A stretch of 64,000 nucleotides of DNA. Source: Lepisosteus oculatus. Its lineage: Eukaryota; Chordata; Actinopteri; Semionotiformes; Lepisosteidae. Positions 1-10,700 of the stretch are shown here, one piece after another. How positions within the stretch are numbered: the stretch's first letter is position 1; the number at the start of each line of letters is the position of its first letter. The translations under genes and the position numbers were made by a program. The stretch spans positions 5,020,501 through 5,084,500 of the forward strand of contig NC_090698.1 of the NCBI RefSeq assembly GCF_040954835.1. Reading direction: 5' to 3'. The notes under the pieces were generated by a model. The model did no database searches. It saw only the letters and a list, made by a program, of their open reading frames with translations, and was not told where the DNA came from.

Positions 1-580
1 CTCTGGAAATTAGGCTTTATGAACCCTGACAGAGCCTGCAGCCTAGAACAGTAGGAAGAGATGTGGATAATGGCTTCTCAGCTGTTATAAACAAAAACAC
101 TTCATTTTCTAATTTGCAGTAATTAAGCAACAAAATCCACATATAACGGGATTGCTCAAAGCCTTCAAGCAAAGGGACATCATTTTCTACTGATCACCTT
201 CAACAGAGACAATACTGCACCACACACAATGCACTACACAGACATCAAGATATTAATATTTACTTTCTGTCACTAAAATTAGGAAGTAACAATAAAGGGC
301 AGCAGATCTTTAAAATATAAGAAGGGTGTCTGCACTGTAGAGAGAAAACCTGATTATTGAGAGTGTCGCAGGAAGTGTTTCCCATCTGATGTGGAGACCC
401 ACTGGAATGTCTTTCAGGCCCTCATAGATCGCCGGGCTCTAATTTAGCCTCTCAGGCTTCATCACATTCCCAAACCGAGCCAGTTCGGCAGGAGCTATGT
501 GATGCTTCCGCTGTCCTTCGGCCTTCAGTTAGGCTGCAACCCAATCTGCAACACAGTTTTACCATATTAAACCCACACAA
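1..580. other. Upstream flank, no gene seen
   Basis: AT-rich non-coding sequence with no convincing open frame or recognisable repeat. It precedes the truncated SINE at 581 and lies upstream of the DACT3 promoter. Confidence 0.5.
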
Positions 581-815
581 AAATAATAATCATTGCTTAC
601 ACTTACGTGGCGCTTTTCTGGACACTCCACTCAAAGCGCTCTACAGGTAATGGGGATCCCCTCCACCCCACGCCAGTGTGCAGCCCCACCTGGATGATGC
701 GACATTCTGCCCGCCACACACCGGCTCTCAGTGGGGAGGAGAGCAGAGTGATGAAGCCAGTTCAGAGAGGGGGGGTTATTAGGAGGCCATGATTGGTTGA
801 AGGCCAATGGGAAAT
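581..815 (-). mobile_element. 5S-derived SINE, 5'-truncated copy A
   Basis: Read on the - strand, this matches the 3' two-fifths of the full-length element at 22851-23400. It contains the GGTGGGGCTGCACACTGG block, the CCCATTACCTGTA block and the LINE-like tail (GAGTGGAGTGTCCAGAAAAG, then a TTATTATT end). The 5S head and the CTCF-like block are missing, so it is a typical 5'-truncated retroposed copy. It sits about 1.5 kb upstream of the DACT3 start. Confidence 0.85.
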
Positions 816-825
816 GAAGTAATAC

Positions 826-900
826 TATAGAGCAGAGGTCTCTGTCCCTGGTTCTGGAAAGCCCCAATCCAGTTCTTCTTTTAGGTCACCACAAATCACC
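826..900. repeat. Short dispersed repeat, 'CCTGGTTCTGGA' type
   Basis: Shares a CTGGTnCTGGA core with segments near 1405-1475, 5091-5140 and 60870-60920. It looks like a degenerate dispersed fish repeat that I cannot classify. Confidence 0.35.
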
Positions 901-979
901 TGTTTGTTCAAAATCAGAAAACACTTGTTTAAACAATCAATCAATTAAGATAGGAATGTTACAATGAACAGAACATGGG

Positions 980-1215
980 TCTGTCCGTCCATTTTCTAAC
1001 TGCGTCGTCCATTTCAGGATCGCAGGGGTGCTGGAGCCTATCCTGGCAAGTAGGGGTACCCCCTGGATGGGGGGGGGTGCACACACATGAACACACTCAC
1101 ACCAGGGCCAGTTTTCCCAGAAGCCAATCAACCTGCTAGTGCATTTGTGGACAGTGGGAGGAAACCCACAGGGGGAACATATCAGGTCCCCAGTGCTGTG
1201 AGGCAGCAGGGCCGA
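980..1215 (+). repeat. Dispersed fish repeat ('TCCATTTTCTAAC' family)
   Basis: Starts GTCCGTCCATTTTCTAAC, continues with GCTGGAGCCTATCC, ACACACTCACACCAGGGCCA and GTGGGAGGAAACCCAC, and is followed by a poorly conserved end. This block order is that of a very common dispersed repeat of fish genomes, which I believe derives from a non-LTR (RTE-like) element. A related block in the opposite orientation lies near 9950-10040. Confidence 0.6.
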
Positions 1216-1818
1216 CCACTGCTCCACTGCAAACACTGGTCCTTGAAGGATGTTCTGAGTTTTGTTTCAAATGAGCTGTGAAGGACTTAGTTCAGCACAA
1301 CAGCAGTGTAACCGTCCACAGTAAAATTGGTCTTTAGAAATTGGTGACTTTAGGGCTGCCTCTAACACCTGCTGGTCTGGGACTCTCCAGGACTCTGCTT
1401 TTCACCATTGGTTCCTAATCCTGGTACTGGAAACCTCAGGGTCAGCTGTGCTCTCAGCTGCTTGATTGAATCCTTCACTTAACCGATCGAGTAATCAGAC
1501 CTTTTTCATTGTTTGAGTCTCCTGTAGAGATGATGTTTTCCAGATACTCCAGTTCCAGAACCCGAAAACGATTCAGTCATGTCTAATTGGTAAATTGTTA
1601 GTTACCTCTGTGGTGTAGATAAACAAACCTCTGAAGGGTCTAGGGTCCCCAGGACCTTGATTGGGAACCCTTGGGTAGAGTCTCAGAGCCTTACGCCATC
1701 ACCTCCTCATTCATTACACGGAAAGACATTCATTGCAGATTTTCATTCAATGATGTCATCGCCGAAAGGGGTCCCGGTGAACACTGTCCCAAAGAATGGG
1801 GCTTCAGGAAGGCTGTTA

Positions 1819-2039
1819 GGGGGCGGGGTCCTGTCGAGAGAAAGGGGCGGGGATAGAACCATGTTTATCCAATAAAAATAGACGAATCCAATGATATGTA
1901 AATATAAAGAACGCACATGTCTGTCGGAGGCCAATCAGAGGCAAGGTGAAGTGTGAAGGGCGGAGCAATCGGTAAATACTTTCCACTATTGCAAATGACT
2001 GGCCAATAGGAAGAAAGGAGAGGAGGGGCGTATGCAAAT
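1819..2039 (+). promoter_or_regulatory. DACT3 proximal promoter: GC boxes, CCAAT boxes, octamer
   Basis: Two GGGGCGGGG boxes at 1819-1827 and 1844-1852 (Sp1/KLF type) are followed by CCAAT motifs at 1869, 1931 (CCAATCAG) and 2003 (GGCCAATAGG), spaced 62 and 72 bases apart, and by an ATGCAAAT octamer at 2032-2039. No TATA box is seen. The cluster ends about 310 bases before the DACT3 start codon, which suits a GC/NF-Y type promoter with a 5' UTR of roughly 200-300 bases. The transcription start is inferred, not seen. Confidence 0.55.
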
Positions 2040-2049
2040 CCTAGCGTGA

Positions 2050-4720
2050 CAGCTGTGGAATGAAAGACTACAGCGGTAGAGCGAGTACTGACCGTGGGGA
2101 GGGAGAGAGACAGCAATGCTGAGGCAGTACAGCTGTACAGTTGCACTGAAAATAAGACACATGGATGTTACCGAGAGCTGCCAGTTCCAAAAATTATAAT
2201 CGAGGAAAAAAAGCCCGTAAAAAGCAGATTAAAAATCGAGGGGGTGGGAGGGCGCACTTCAAAAAAACAAAGATCCGTTTTAACCGAAACTTGATGAAAA
2301 AGTGACATTTCAAGCGTTTTTTTGTTTTGCTAAAGAAAAAAAAAGAGACATGTTCCGCGCGTTTTCCTTCCCTATGAGCCTGGAGCGCAGCAGGAACAAG
2401 GACCGTTTGGAAGCGAGCCTGGCCGGTCTGTGTGAACTGGAGCTGCTCAAGCAGCGGCAGGAGTACCTGGTGCTCAGCGCCCTCCAGATCGGGGATCACA
2501 GCCCGGGGCAGCGATGGGCAGGCGGCGCCCCAGCCGCTCACCCGCCGGCTCCCGTCAGCCGAGCCCAGGGGGACCTGACTTTGAGGCGACAGCTGGTAAG
2601 CACGGTTAAACGCTAAGAGTTGCGATGCTAATAATGTCATCCCCATCCCCACCGCCACCGCCAGCTTGTTTATCACGCCATGTCCAGTTCAGGATTTCAC
2701 ACGTGTGGGGTAGCTGTACTCTAACAGAGGCTGGTTAGGGGCGAGATTTGTAACGAGCTGACCAAAGCGCTTCCCTTTTGTTTGTGGGGGTGGCCGTGGT
2801 CACGGGTCATGCGTGTCTGGATGTGGGGACTTGACTTTGCGAGACTGAGTATTAAATACCCAGCGCAACTTGATTTTTGCTACAGGTCGCGCGTTCAAGC
2901 CTGAATATTAAGTTGTTTCTCTCTATTCGGAGCAAACGAGGGGGCAAAGGAAACGCGAGAGAGGCAGAGGCACAGAAACGCACAGCCGGAGCTCGGTGAT
3001 ACTAGTCACCCATCCTTGACCATTTAAGGCAAACTCGGCTGGTTTCGCGATTATATTCATCTATTGTCCTTCCAACCAAAGCGCAGAGCAGGGCAAAAGA
3101 AAGGGGCTGAGAGGCGTCATGATTTATTTGGGCCAGAAACAACCTGATTAATGGTCCGTCTGTCTACGCGGGGATCTATGACTGTCGATTCCTTTGAGAG
3201 CCCGGCAGGCAATCGGTGTGCTCCTTGATTTATGCCGTGGTGCACAAAACCGAGCCTCGGTCGTTTCGAGTCGTTCAGTGTTCTTACAGTTCATTGTTGT
3301 CGCTACATGTAGTAATTGACGTGGTTCTCCCCTTCAGCGATGCCATAGCGCTGCTTAACGTTGTGAAAACAGGGAAACGCAGGACTGTATTCCGGCGGTT
3401 CGAAGCCAGAGGCTGTGTTAATACGTCCCTGTTGTTGTTACAATTCATTCTCCAATCCGCACAGCGTCTTTCCACAAAACGTCCGCAATAGCCAAATACA
3501 GTTAACATCCCCCTCGAGCGCATGTGAAATTTTGCAATGGAGTCCTTTCTAATCAAAATATTAATTTAAGTTTGCGTCTTGTGCCTAACTCGTAATAGTC
3601 TGTCTCGCGGTGTTGTTGATTGACGTTTTGGAGCTAGAAAGCAGACATCTAAGTTGACCTGACAGGCTATAGCGTTTCATGTAAGAATGACTTATTATAT
3701 AACGTTATTCTATAATTGTATAACACGTTGTTCCGTATGTATTAATGTATTGAGCAAATCGTCCTGATTATTGTCAAATCCACTGCATTAACATTCCTTA
3801 ATAGCGTTTTTTCTGTGTAATATTCAGGTTAAGCTAACGGCTGCTGCGTACTGCGGATAATATCCATTTAATTAAGATGTCACAGAAGAATGGCATGTTA
3901 GTAACTGACAACCTAGTCGTGCATTTGATTTACTTTGGAACTTGCAAAGATAAAAAAAAATCCAATATATGTATATATTGCCTTTTGGAACAAGCAAATG
4001 TATATGTGGCTGTTCTGGCTTTGCATTGCCTGATGATGTTGGATGTATAAAAGCTGCAAAGCACTTATGATTTTATAACATTTACAAGCAGTAAAATGGT
4101 CGATAAGCTGGTCAAAATAGTTGATAAGGAAATTGCAGTCGCGATCCGAGGCTGCTACACGCATAGTGCAAACACTGTAAATACCAGCGCAAATAACACC
4201 GCGTCTCGACATTTGAGTGAACTCTATTAAATGTAATCTGCATTAATCACGCGTCGCCTTCGAATCGCCGACAGCCGCCGAATTGTATTTAAATGAGGAC
4301 TGCCCTCTGCCCGCTCTGTCACGGGCTGGGAGGGAACCGGCGAGTCCCAGTGTCTGGCGGCCATCCTATTTCAACAGCCACGCCGTCACTCCTGTGTGCG
4401 AGAAGGACAGACGGGACGCCCGGTTCTCCCCCCGAGTTTCTGTTCTGTGGAGGCGTTTTTCGGAGAGGCGAGAGAAATGAATTGAGCACCGTCCCCCCCC
4501 TTTCTTCAGCCTCCCTCCCCCGCCTCAAGCCCCCCAGCTCCGGTGTACACAATGGCCGCGAGTGGATCTGAATACTAATCGCTCGGCGTCCAGTGGAACA
4601 ATAAACGCGACGCCGTCGGGGTGTGGAAAGCGGGGGACTCTCCGCACAAAGGGAATTCCACGGGAGACGGGGTTCTGACAGCTCCGAGGAGCTGAACGGT
4701 GTTCCCGTTTCCACGGGCGG
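2050..4720. promoter_or_regulatory. CpG-rich region over DACT3 exon 1 and early intron 1
   Basis: CpG dinucleotides are clearly more frequent here than in surrounding DNA, especially at 2350-2600, 2880-3500 and 4190-4720, as expected of a vertebrate promoter CpG island and shore. The 4250-4720 part is the densest and lies about 2 kb into intron 1; it could be a second promoter or enhancer. No CpG count was computed. Confidence 0.5.
2350..2595 (+). CDS. dact3: dact3 coding exon 1
   Basis: Encodes residues 1-82 and ends at CTG|GTAAG (donor at 2596), phase 0. It holds the conserved Dapper N-terminal helix (about 10-40), rich in Leu, Glu and Arg. The proline/alanine-rich remainder is poorly conserved. 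Confidence 0.9.
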
Positions 4721-7700
4721 CACCAGTGTACACGCAACAACATTACATTAAAAAATATCAAAGTCCTCCACATTCCTGCGAACATCCCACAGGACTCTAC
4801 AAGGAACCCGTACAAGGCGGTGGCCGGAGGGACTTCTGATGGATTTTGGGGTCTTCATTTTCATTAAAGGGGTCCCTGTAGCAGATCGCTAGAAACAGCG
4901 AGGTGTTAATTTCAATCGTGTCTGCCCTGTGATTGTTGATGGGTAACAGGACGGAGGCAGTGATTGATCGTTCGCTTGGTAGAGATTTGCCTGTAACTGC
5001 TGGGCAAAACCAGCTCAGCTCTCTCTCCTGTTCCACAGGACATTTTAACAGCGATGAATCTCTCCGCTCTTGTCTTTCTCTTTAGTACAGGGGTGTCCAG
5101 TCCTGGTCCTGGAGGGCTGGTGTTTCTGTGAGGGCCTTTTCAAAGCAAGAGTACCTGAAGTGTGTGGAAAAGCTGGTATATTGGTCCAGTTAAGCCCGGT
5201 TTAGCTCCTCAACAGCTGAGCTGGGATGAGGGACCAGAATTGGACAGCCCTGCCCATGTGTACAGTTCTAGTGTGACCGTGGCGGTTCCACACGGACTCG
5301 TGCCCTCACCGCTCCACCCCGCTGGTTCATCCCGCAACACCTGAGGCACGAACCCGGGTCTCAGTAGATCCAAGGGTCTTACAGACTGAGCAGCAGGCAC
5401 AGTAATTTAGTGGTAGTAGAAATGAAAATGAAAGTAGCGAATAGTGTGACTGTTGGAGTTCCGCGTGGGCTCGTGCCCTCCGCCGCTCCACCCCGCTGGT
5501 TCGTCCCGCAACACCTGGGCTCGAACCCGGGTCTCCGGTGTAACGCAACAGGGAGCCAGCCGAGTGAGCTAAAGGAGACCTCCCCCAGCCCAGGCGGCTG
5601 AGGTCCCTGCTACTCGCAGGGAGGGCGATGACATCACCGCATCCGAACGAGCTCCGCTACAGCAGCAACTCAATTAGTTGTCAGCATGCAAGCAGAAAAT
5701 GACGCAAATTGATCAGCTTTCATCTTTGGGGGGTGGGGCTTACTGGGTGATTGATGTGACCCCTGTAGAGGGGGTGTGAGTCTGAGCGGGGAGGGGGGGC
5801 TCTCAGCGCTATGGGTTTTTTGACAGCTGTCCGTCAGGATACGATGTCCCCGTCGCTCCACACCTCTGGGGATACACTAAGCCCCCTTGGGAAAAGCTGT
5901 GGGATCCCAACTGTGCAGCCCTCTCTCCAGTGCTGACCTGGAGGGGCTGAGAGGGGAGGGAGCCGCAGTGTGTGGACAGGGAGAGTTTGATTCTCTTTCT
6001 TGGCATTGAAGAGCAAAGAGGATTAGTAGGTGCTGTAGCCCCTTCTCCTTACACGCAGGGAAGAAAAGAGGATTAGAAGCCTGTCTCCAATCCTCACATT
6101 ATTATTATTATTATTTCAATTAGTGCCACTTGTATAAATGAGAGAGCTGCTGGCACTGGGCTAGGGATTGTGCAGGAAGGGGGGAACTGTAGGGCTCTTA
6201 GCCTGGTTTCTGCAAAGTGAATCCTAAGACCCTCCTCAGCCTGCAGAGCGCAGGGTGAGCCCTGTGTCCTGGAGAGCGGAGGGGCCACTGGCCGGCTGTA
6301 CCTCTGAGTGTGACGTTACATAAGAGCGTTCAGCAGGGCATCTTACAATCGACTGATTGAGCCAAACCGGAACTGGCTCGTCTCACCCCTTGTGTAGTCA
6401 GTATCCAGGTCCTCCGAGGATCTCATCCAGCCATTTCTGGAAAACACTCCCGAGTTTCGGCTTCAGCATCATGGCTGGGCCAGCAGTTCCATACCACTAC
6501 AACTCCTTGTGTAAGGAAGTGAGCACCACCTGACTGAAAAGCACTTCTGTAAATACACATTTACAAAGGTGTCTGTGCAGTGTGTACCCAGATGTGCCAT
6601 GTTGCTGTGTTTTGGTGCTTAAGGCCCTGACTGTTTGCCCAGAGCCAAGATGCACCAGTGGACTGTAGGGCACCATTGGCCTCCTTGTCAATAGTATAGC
6701 AGTATCCTTTTTCCTGGCAACTTGCTTGGTCCCATGCGTTGCCGCCTGACGGCATGGCACACTCTCACACTGCTGTTGATTAAGCGGCCTCTCGGTTCTC
6801 AGCCCCTAGTTGTTGACAACTACTTAACACTGGCCAGCAGCTGAGAAAGCAAAGCCTGCCGTGTGTGCCCTTCACTGTGTGCCGAAAAAGCCATAAAGTG
6901 CTCCTGCACTTAAATAAACACCAACTGCCTGGTAGGGAGCCATTGGCTGCTCTGGGTGTACTGGTCAGGTCCTACCAGCTGACAGCACACACCGTCTGGC
7001 GTGCTGCACACATATTGTGAGTGGCTGTGCTTTTCACTTTGCAGTTTTAAAACAAAATGCAAAAAAAAGCTAAAAAGCAAATCAAGCCCTACCCAAGCAA
7101 AACAGCGATGTCTGGTTTGTTAGGGGAAGAAATGCGTTTGACTGCGGGAAAGCAATTACAGTGGTTTAGAAATGGCAAATATTCAAAACAGTCATTAGCA
7201 TTTAATTTCTTTTTCACATGTTTGAATGTTATCCTTTCCAGGTCTTCTGATATTTTTCAATAACCACAAGTGCTTCAGCACATTGTTTATCTGAAAAACA
7301 AGAACGTAGCTCATTTACGTTTGTAGATATTAATGGTCAGAGCAGCACATGTGTGCAATCCCTCTGTTTGTTTTCTGCCCTTGCTGAGACCCTGCATGCT
7401 TGTTGTCTTTAGAATTAGGGAAAGAGACAGAGACAATGTACGTAACGGACCGTGACATTGCAGGTCATTTGGAACGGTCCTCCACCAAGAAGAATATCGC
7501 TCATTCAGGTACCTCTTTGCTTGTTCTGAAACAGCCCTATCCGCACATGTGCACCTGAGCTGAGTGATCTTCCTCAGTGCTTTTTACTCTGTAAAGGAGG
7601 GAGACAGGCAGTTTTTCTCTCCTGCCCTACAGTATTGCCATGATGCCCCCAGTGCTGACCAACAGAACTGTCAAGATGCCTAGAGCATCCCTGCAGCATT

Positions 7701-10700
7701 ACCATGGTGGCTTCTCTGCAGTCCTTTGAAGCCTTCTCCTCAGCCCTACAATATCACTATAAAGCCCATGTTTCAGTTCTGTACCATTATGCATCTCTTT
7801 CCAGGCCTGCAGCAGTACTGTGCTGCTCTCACATCAGTTCCATAGCATGTCCATGGTGCCCTTAATTGTTGTCCTGTATGATTGTCACAGTCCCCCTCCT
7901 GTGACCGAAACTCCTGTAAACTGCCCTCAGCCCTGTCTGCTGTGGAACTGCCCATAGATGTAGTATATCCCAGGGTCAGTTTACACCATCGGAGACAGCC
8001 CTTCTCTCCAGCTGCAGGCCTCAGTTTAAATAAACAGTGTCCCGGGCAGTTTACAGATGAGAGAGGGTGCAAGGGAGTGTGTTCCTCAAGTTTCACACCT
8101 CGCCGCGTTGTGTAAACACCCGGGGAGTGGCAGACGCGTGTGGGCTGAGAGATTTAGCAGCTGAAGTGTGTGTGTGTGGGGGGGGGGGAGTGACAAAGGG
8201 GAGGGGGGGGGCAGAGGAGAGAGATTGAGTGTCAGTTTACCACCTCCCATGAAAGAGCCTGCTGTCGGTGCCAGGGTGATCACAGTCCTGGCGCGGGTGC
8301 TGGACTTGTTGGCTGGTGCAGCTTTGCACCACGCGGACCAGCTCAGCCCGCCGACAGGCTGGGATTAGTCCCGGGCACCTGCCCTGCTTTGGTTTTACGC
8401 AGCAAAAGTGGCAAAAAAGCAGCTTCATGTCGGACTGGCAGTGGTGTTGAGACCACCTGCTACAAACCACCACCCAGGTGAGCATTGCAATAGGAGAAGC
8501 ACAACTACCTCCCTAACCCAGGAACGCCCCTGGCAGGCCACGGTCCGAAGAGGAAGAGGGGAGCGGTGGGAGCAGCGAGGCGTTCCCTGAGTCATCTTGG
8601 CGTTCTGTCTTACCTCTGCAGCTCCTGAAACAGGACCTCAGATGAGAGCTGCTGTCGGCCCGTGTGCGCTGTGTGCCAACAAGCTTCCTTTGGCTGTTCC
8701 CTTAAGAATGACCTGTAGGAAGGATCTGTGCAGAATAGCAGCTCAGCCTTCTTGAGGTCTGACATTCCTGTCTGAAATCAACAGCCCAGTCCCCAGCTAT
8801 ACAGTACTGTCACCCTAGTACAATCTCCTCTCCTCAAGCCGTGAGGTGCCTCTTCTCTTGCTGGAGCTTAGCCGGAGAGGGAAAGTCAAAAACCAGTGCA
8901 GAAACCACAACCGCAGAAGACATGCATGACCACATGGAAAGAAAGCCAACGCACAGTGCCTGCGCAGGCCAGAATCACTCCTACGGGCGCTGTTCCCGAG
9001 ACGGAAAGTGTCATTTGTAAGTCTGGACCCACCTCCAGTCTTTTTTTCTTTATTGTCTTTACTGAGGAGGGTGCAAGGAGCGCTGTAGTCAAGACTGTGC
9101 CGTTCCCAGCCCCACCGAAAGGAATCCTCTTAATTCCAGAGCACTCCCAGTCCAGATGTTCCTGGGCAGGGCCAGCTCCATTCCAGATGTGGCCGGACAG
9201 CTGCAGTGAGGATCTCAGATGTGGTCAGGGTTTCTTTTTTGAAGTGGTCAGTTTACAAAAGAAACCGTAATCAGCCCTGGCATTACTGATGCCCAGCTAC
9301 CCCGAAACAGTTGCTCAAGTCGCATGACCTTGCTGAACGTGCTGAAGCATTTCCAGGAGTAAAACTCCACCGCAGGAGCAGTGTGGGGGCAGGTCAGGAG
9401 GCCATTGGCTTTTATTGTCTGTCATCTGTCAGGTGCAGAGCAACAGTTTCTGCCTTATGTCGGTGTGTGTCGAAACACGGACAGTCGATCAGTTCACTTA
9501 CAACGAACCTGAAGTGTAGTGCTTCGAGGAAGATGTGCGCCGAGACGCACGACTTAATAATTTATCAGTACAAAAGGTTTAATTACAAAGGATTACTGCC
9601 TGGGGACTGTGAGGAAATGAGCTGTTGGCTGAGCTCTGTGTGCAGTGCATTCTGCGCTTCACTTTCTTGGCTCCTGTTCTCCTATTTTACATGCTCCCTT
9701 TGAAAAGAATCAATTAAGAGCTGATCTGCGCTTTAATGTATGGAAACAAAAACAGGCAGAGGGAGAAAGGCCTTCTTGTTGGTGGTAGCAGATTCAACAC
9801 CTCTTCCCCAGAAAAAAAAAAAACAGGTCATCCTCCATATACAAATAATTTATGTTATGTTTTGATCAGCTTTCTGTCATTAGGGATGGGAAAGGGACTA
9901 GCAACACAATCTCATAGCTCCAGACTCCGGGGTTCGATTCCAAATGTGGTCATCTGTCTGTGTGGAGTTTGCGTGCTCTCCCTGTGTTTGCCAGTATTCT
10001 CCCACCTCCCAAATACACACAGCTTAGGTTTGATTGTCTGTTCTTAATTGTCCCTTTCCAGGGGGTTGTTCCCGTTATAAGCAGTACTGGCTATATGCCC
10101 ATAGAGAATTACAATCAAACGAGCGCCATGGTCCAAATTCTCTTATTTGTGGCTGTTCTGTTCTGACTCCTTCCTTTCCTGCCCACCCCCTGCCTCTCTC
10201 TCCCTTCTCTCTGCCTCATTCCGTCTCTCTCCAAGCTGCTGTGTTGCCAAGGCGACACTCGGTTATATCATTTAGTTCACCTAACGAGCTCCACGCTTTC
10301 CGGCTTATTTTTAGGCTAGGAATGTTCCTAACTTGCAGCTTATTGTGGCAGCCTGCTTCTGCAGAGCCACCATTAAATAGCAATAAAAAATGAGCAAAAA
10401 TATGTGTCTCTATCACCACCCATTTGGCCACACAACCAATCATCCACGCAAACAGATGAAAAAAACTTTGCTTTTCTTGAGCTTGGCCTACATATAGATT
10501 CAAGCAATACACAAAAATATCAGTTCAATCTTAAGGCATCTCAACATTTTCTCCTGCTTGGACAGATTAGGGACTGTAGCCATGTGAGGTTGTCTGCACA
10601 AGTTTACAAGTCAGGTGTCTTAATTACAGTAGGTCAGAGGTCATGTGTCTCTAGACTGAACTCTGACTTCAAAACAGATGGGTAAAACATTGTCAGCACA

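Noticed and set aside
4319-4723. A 134-codon - strand frame in dact3 intron 1
   Set aside because: CpG-rich, Pro/Arg/Ser-rich translation without similarity; attributed to base composition.
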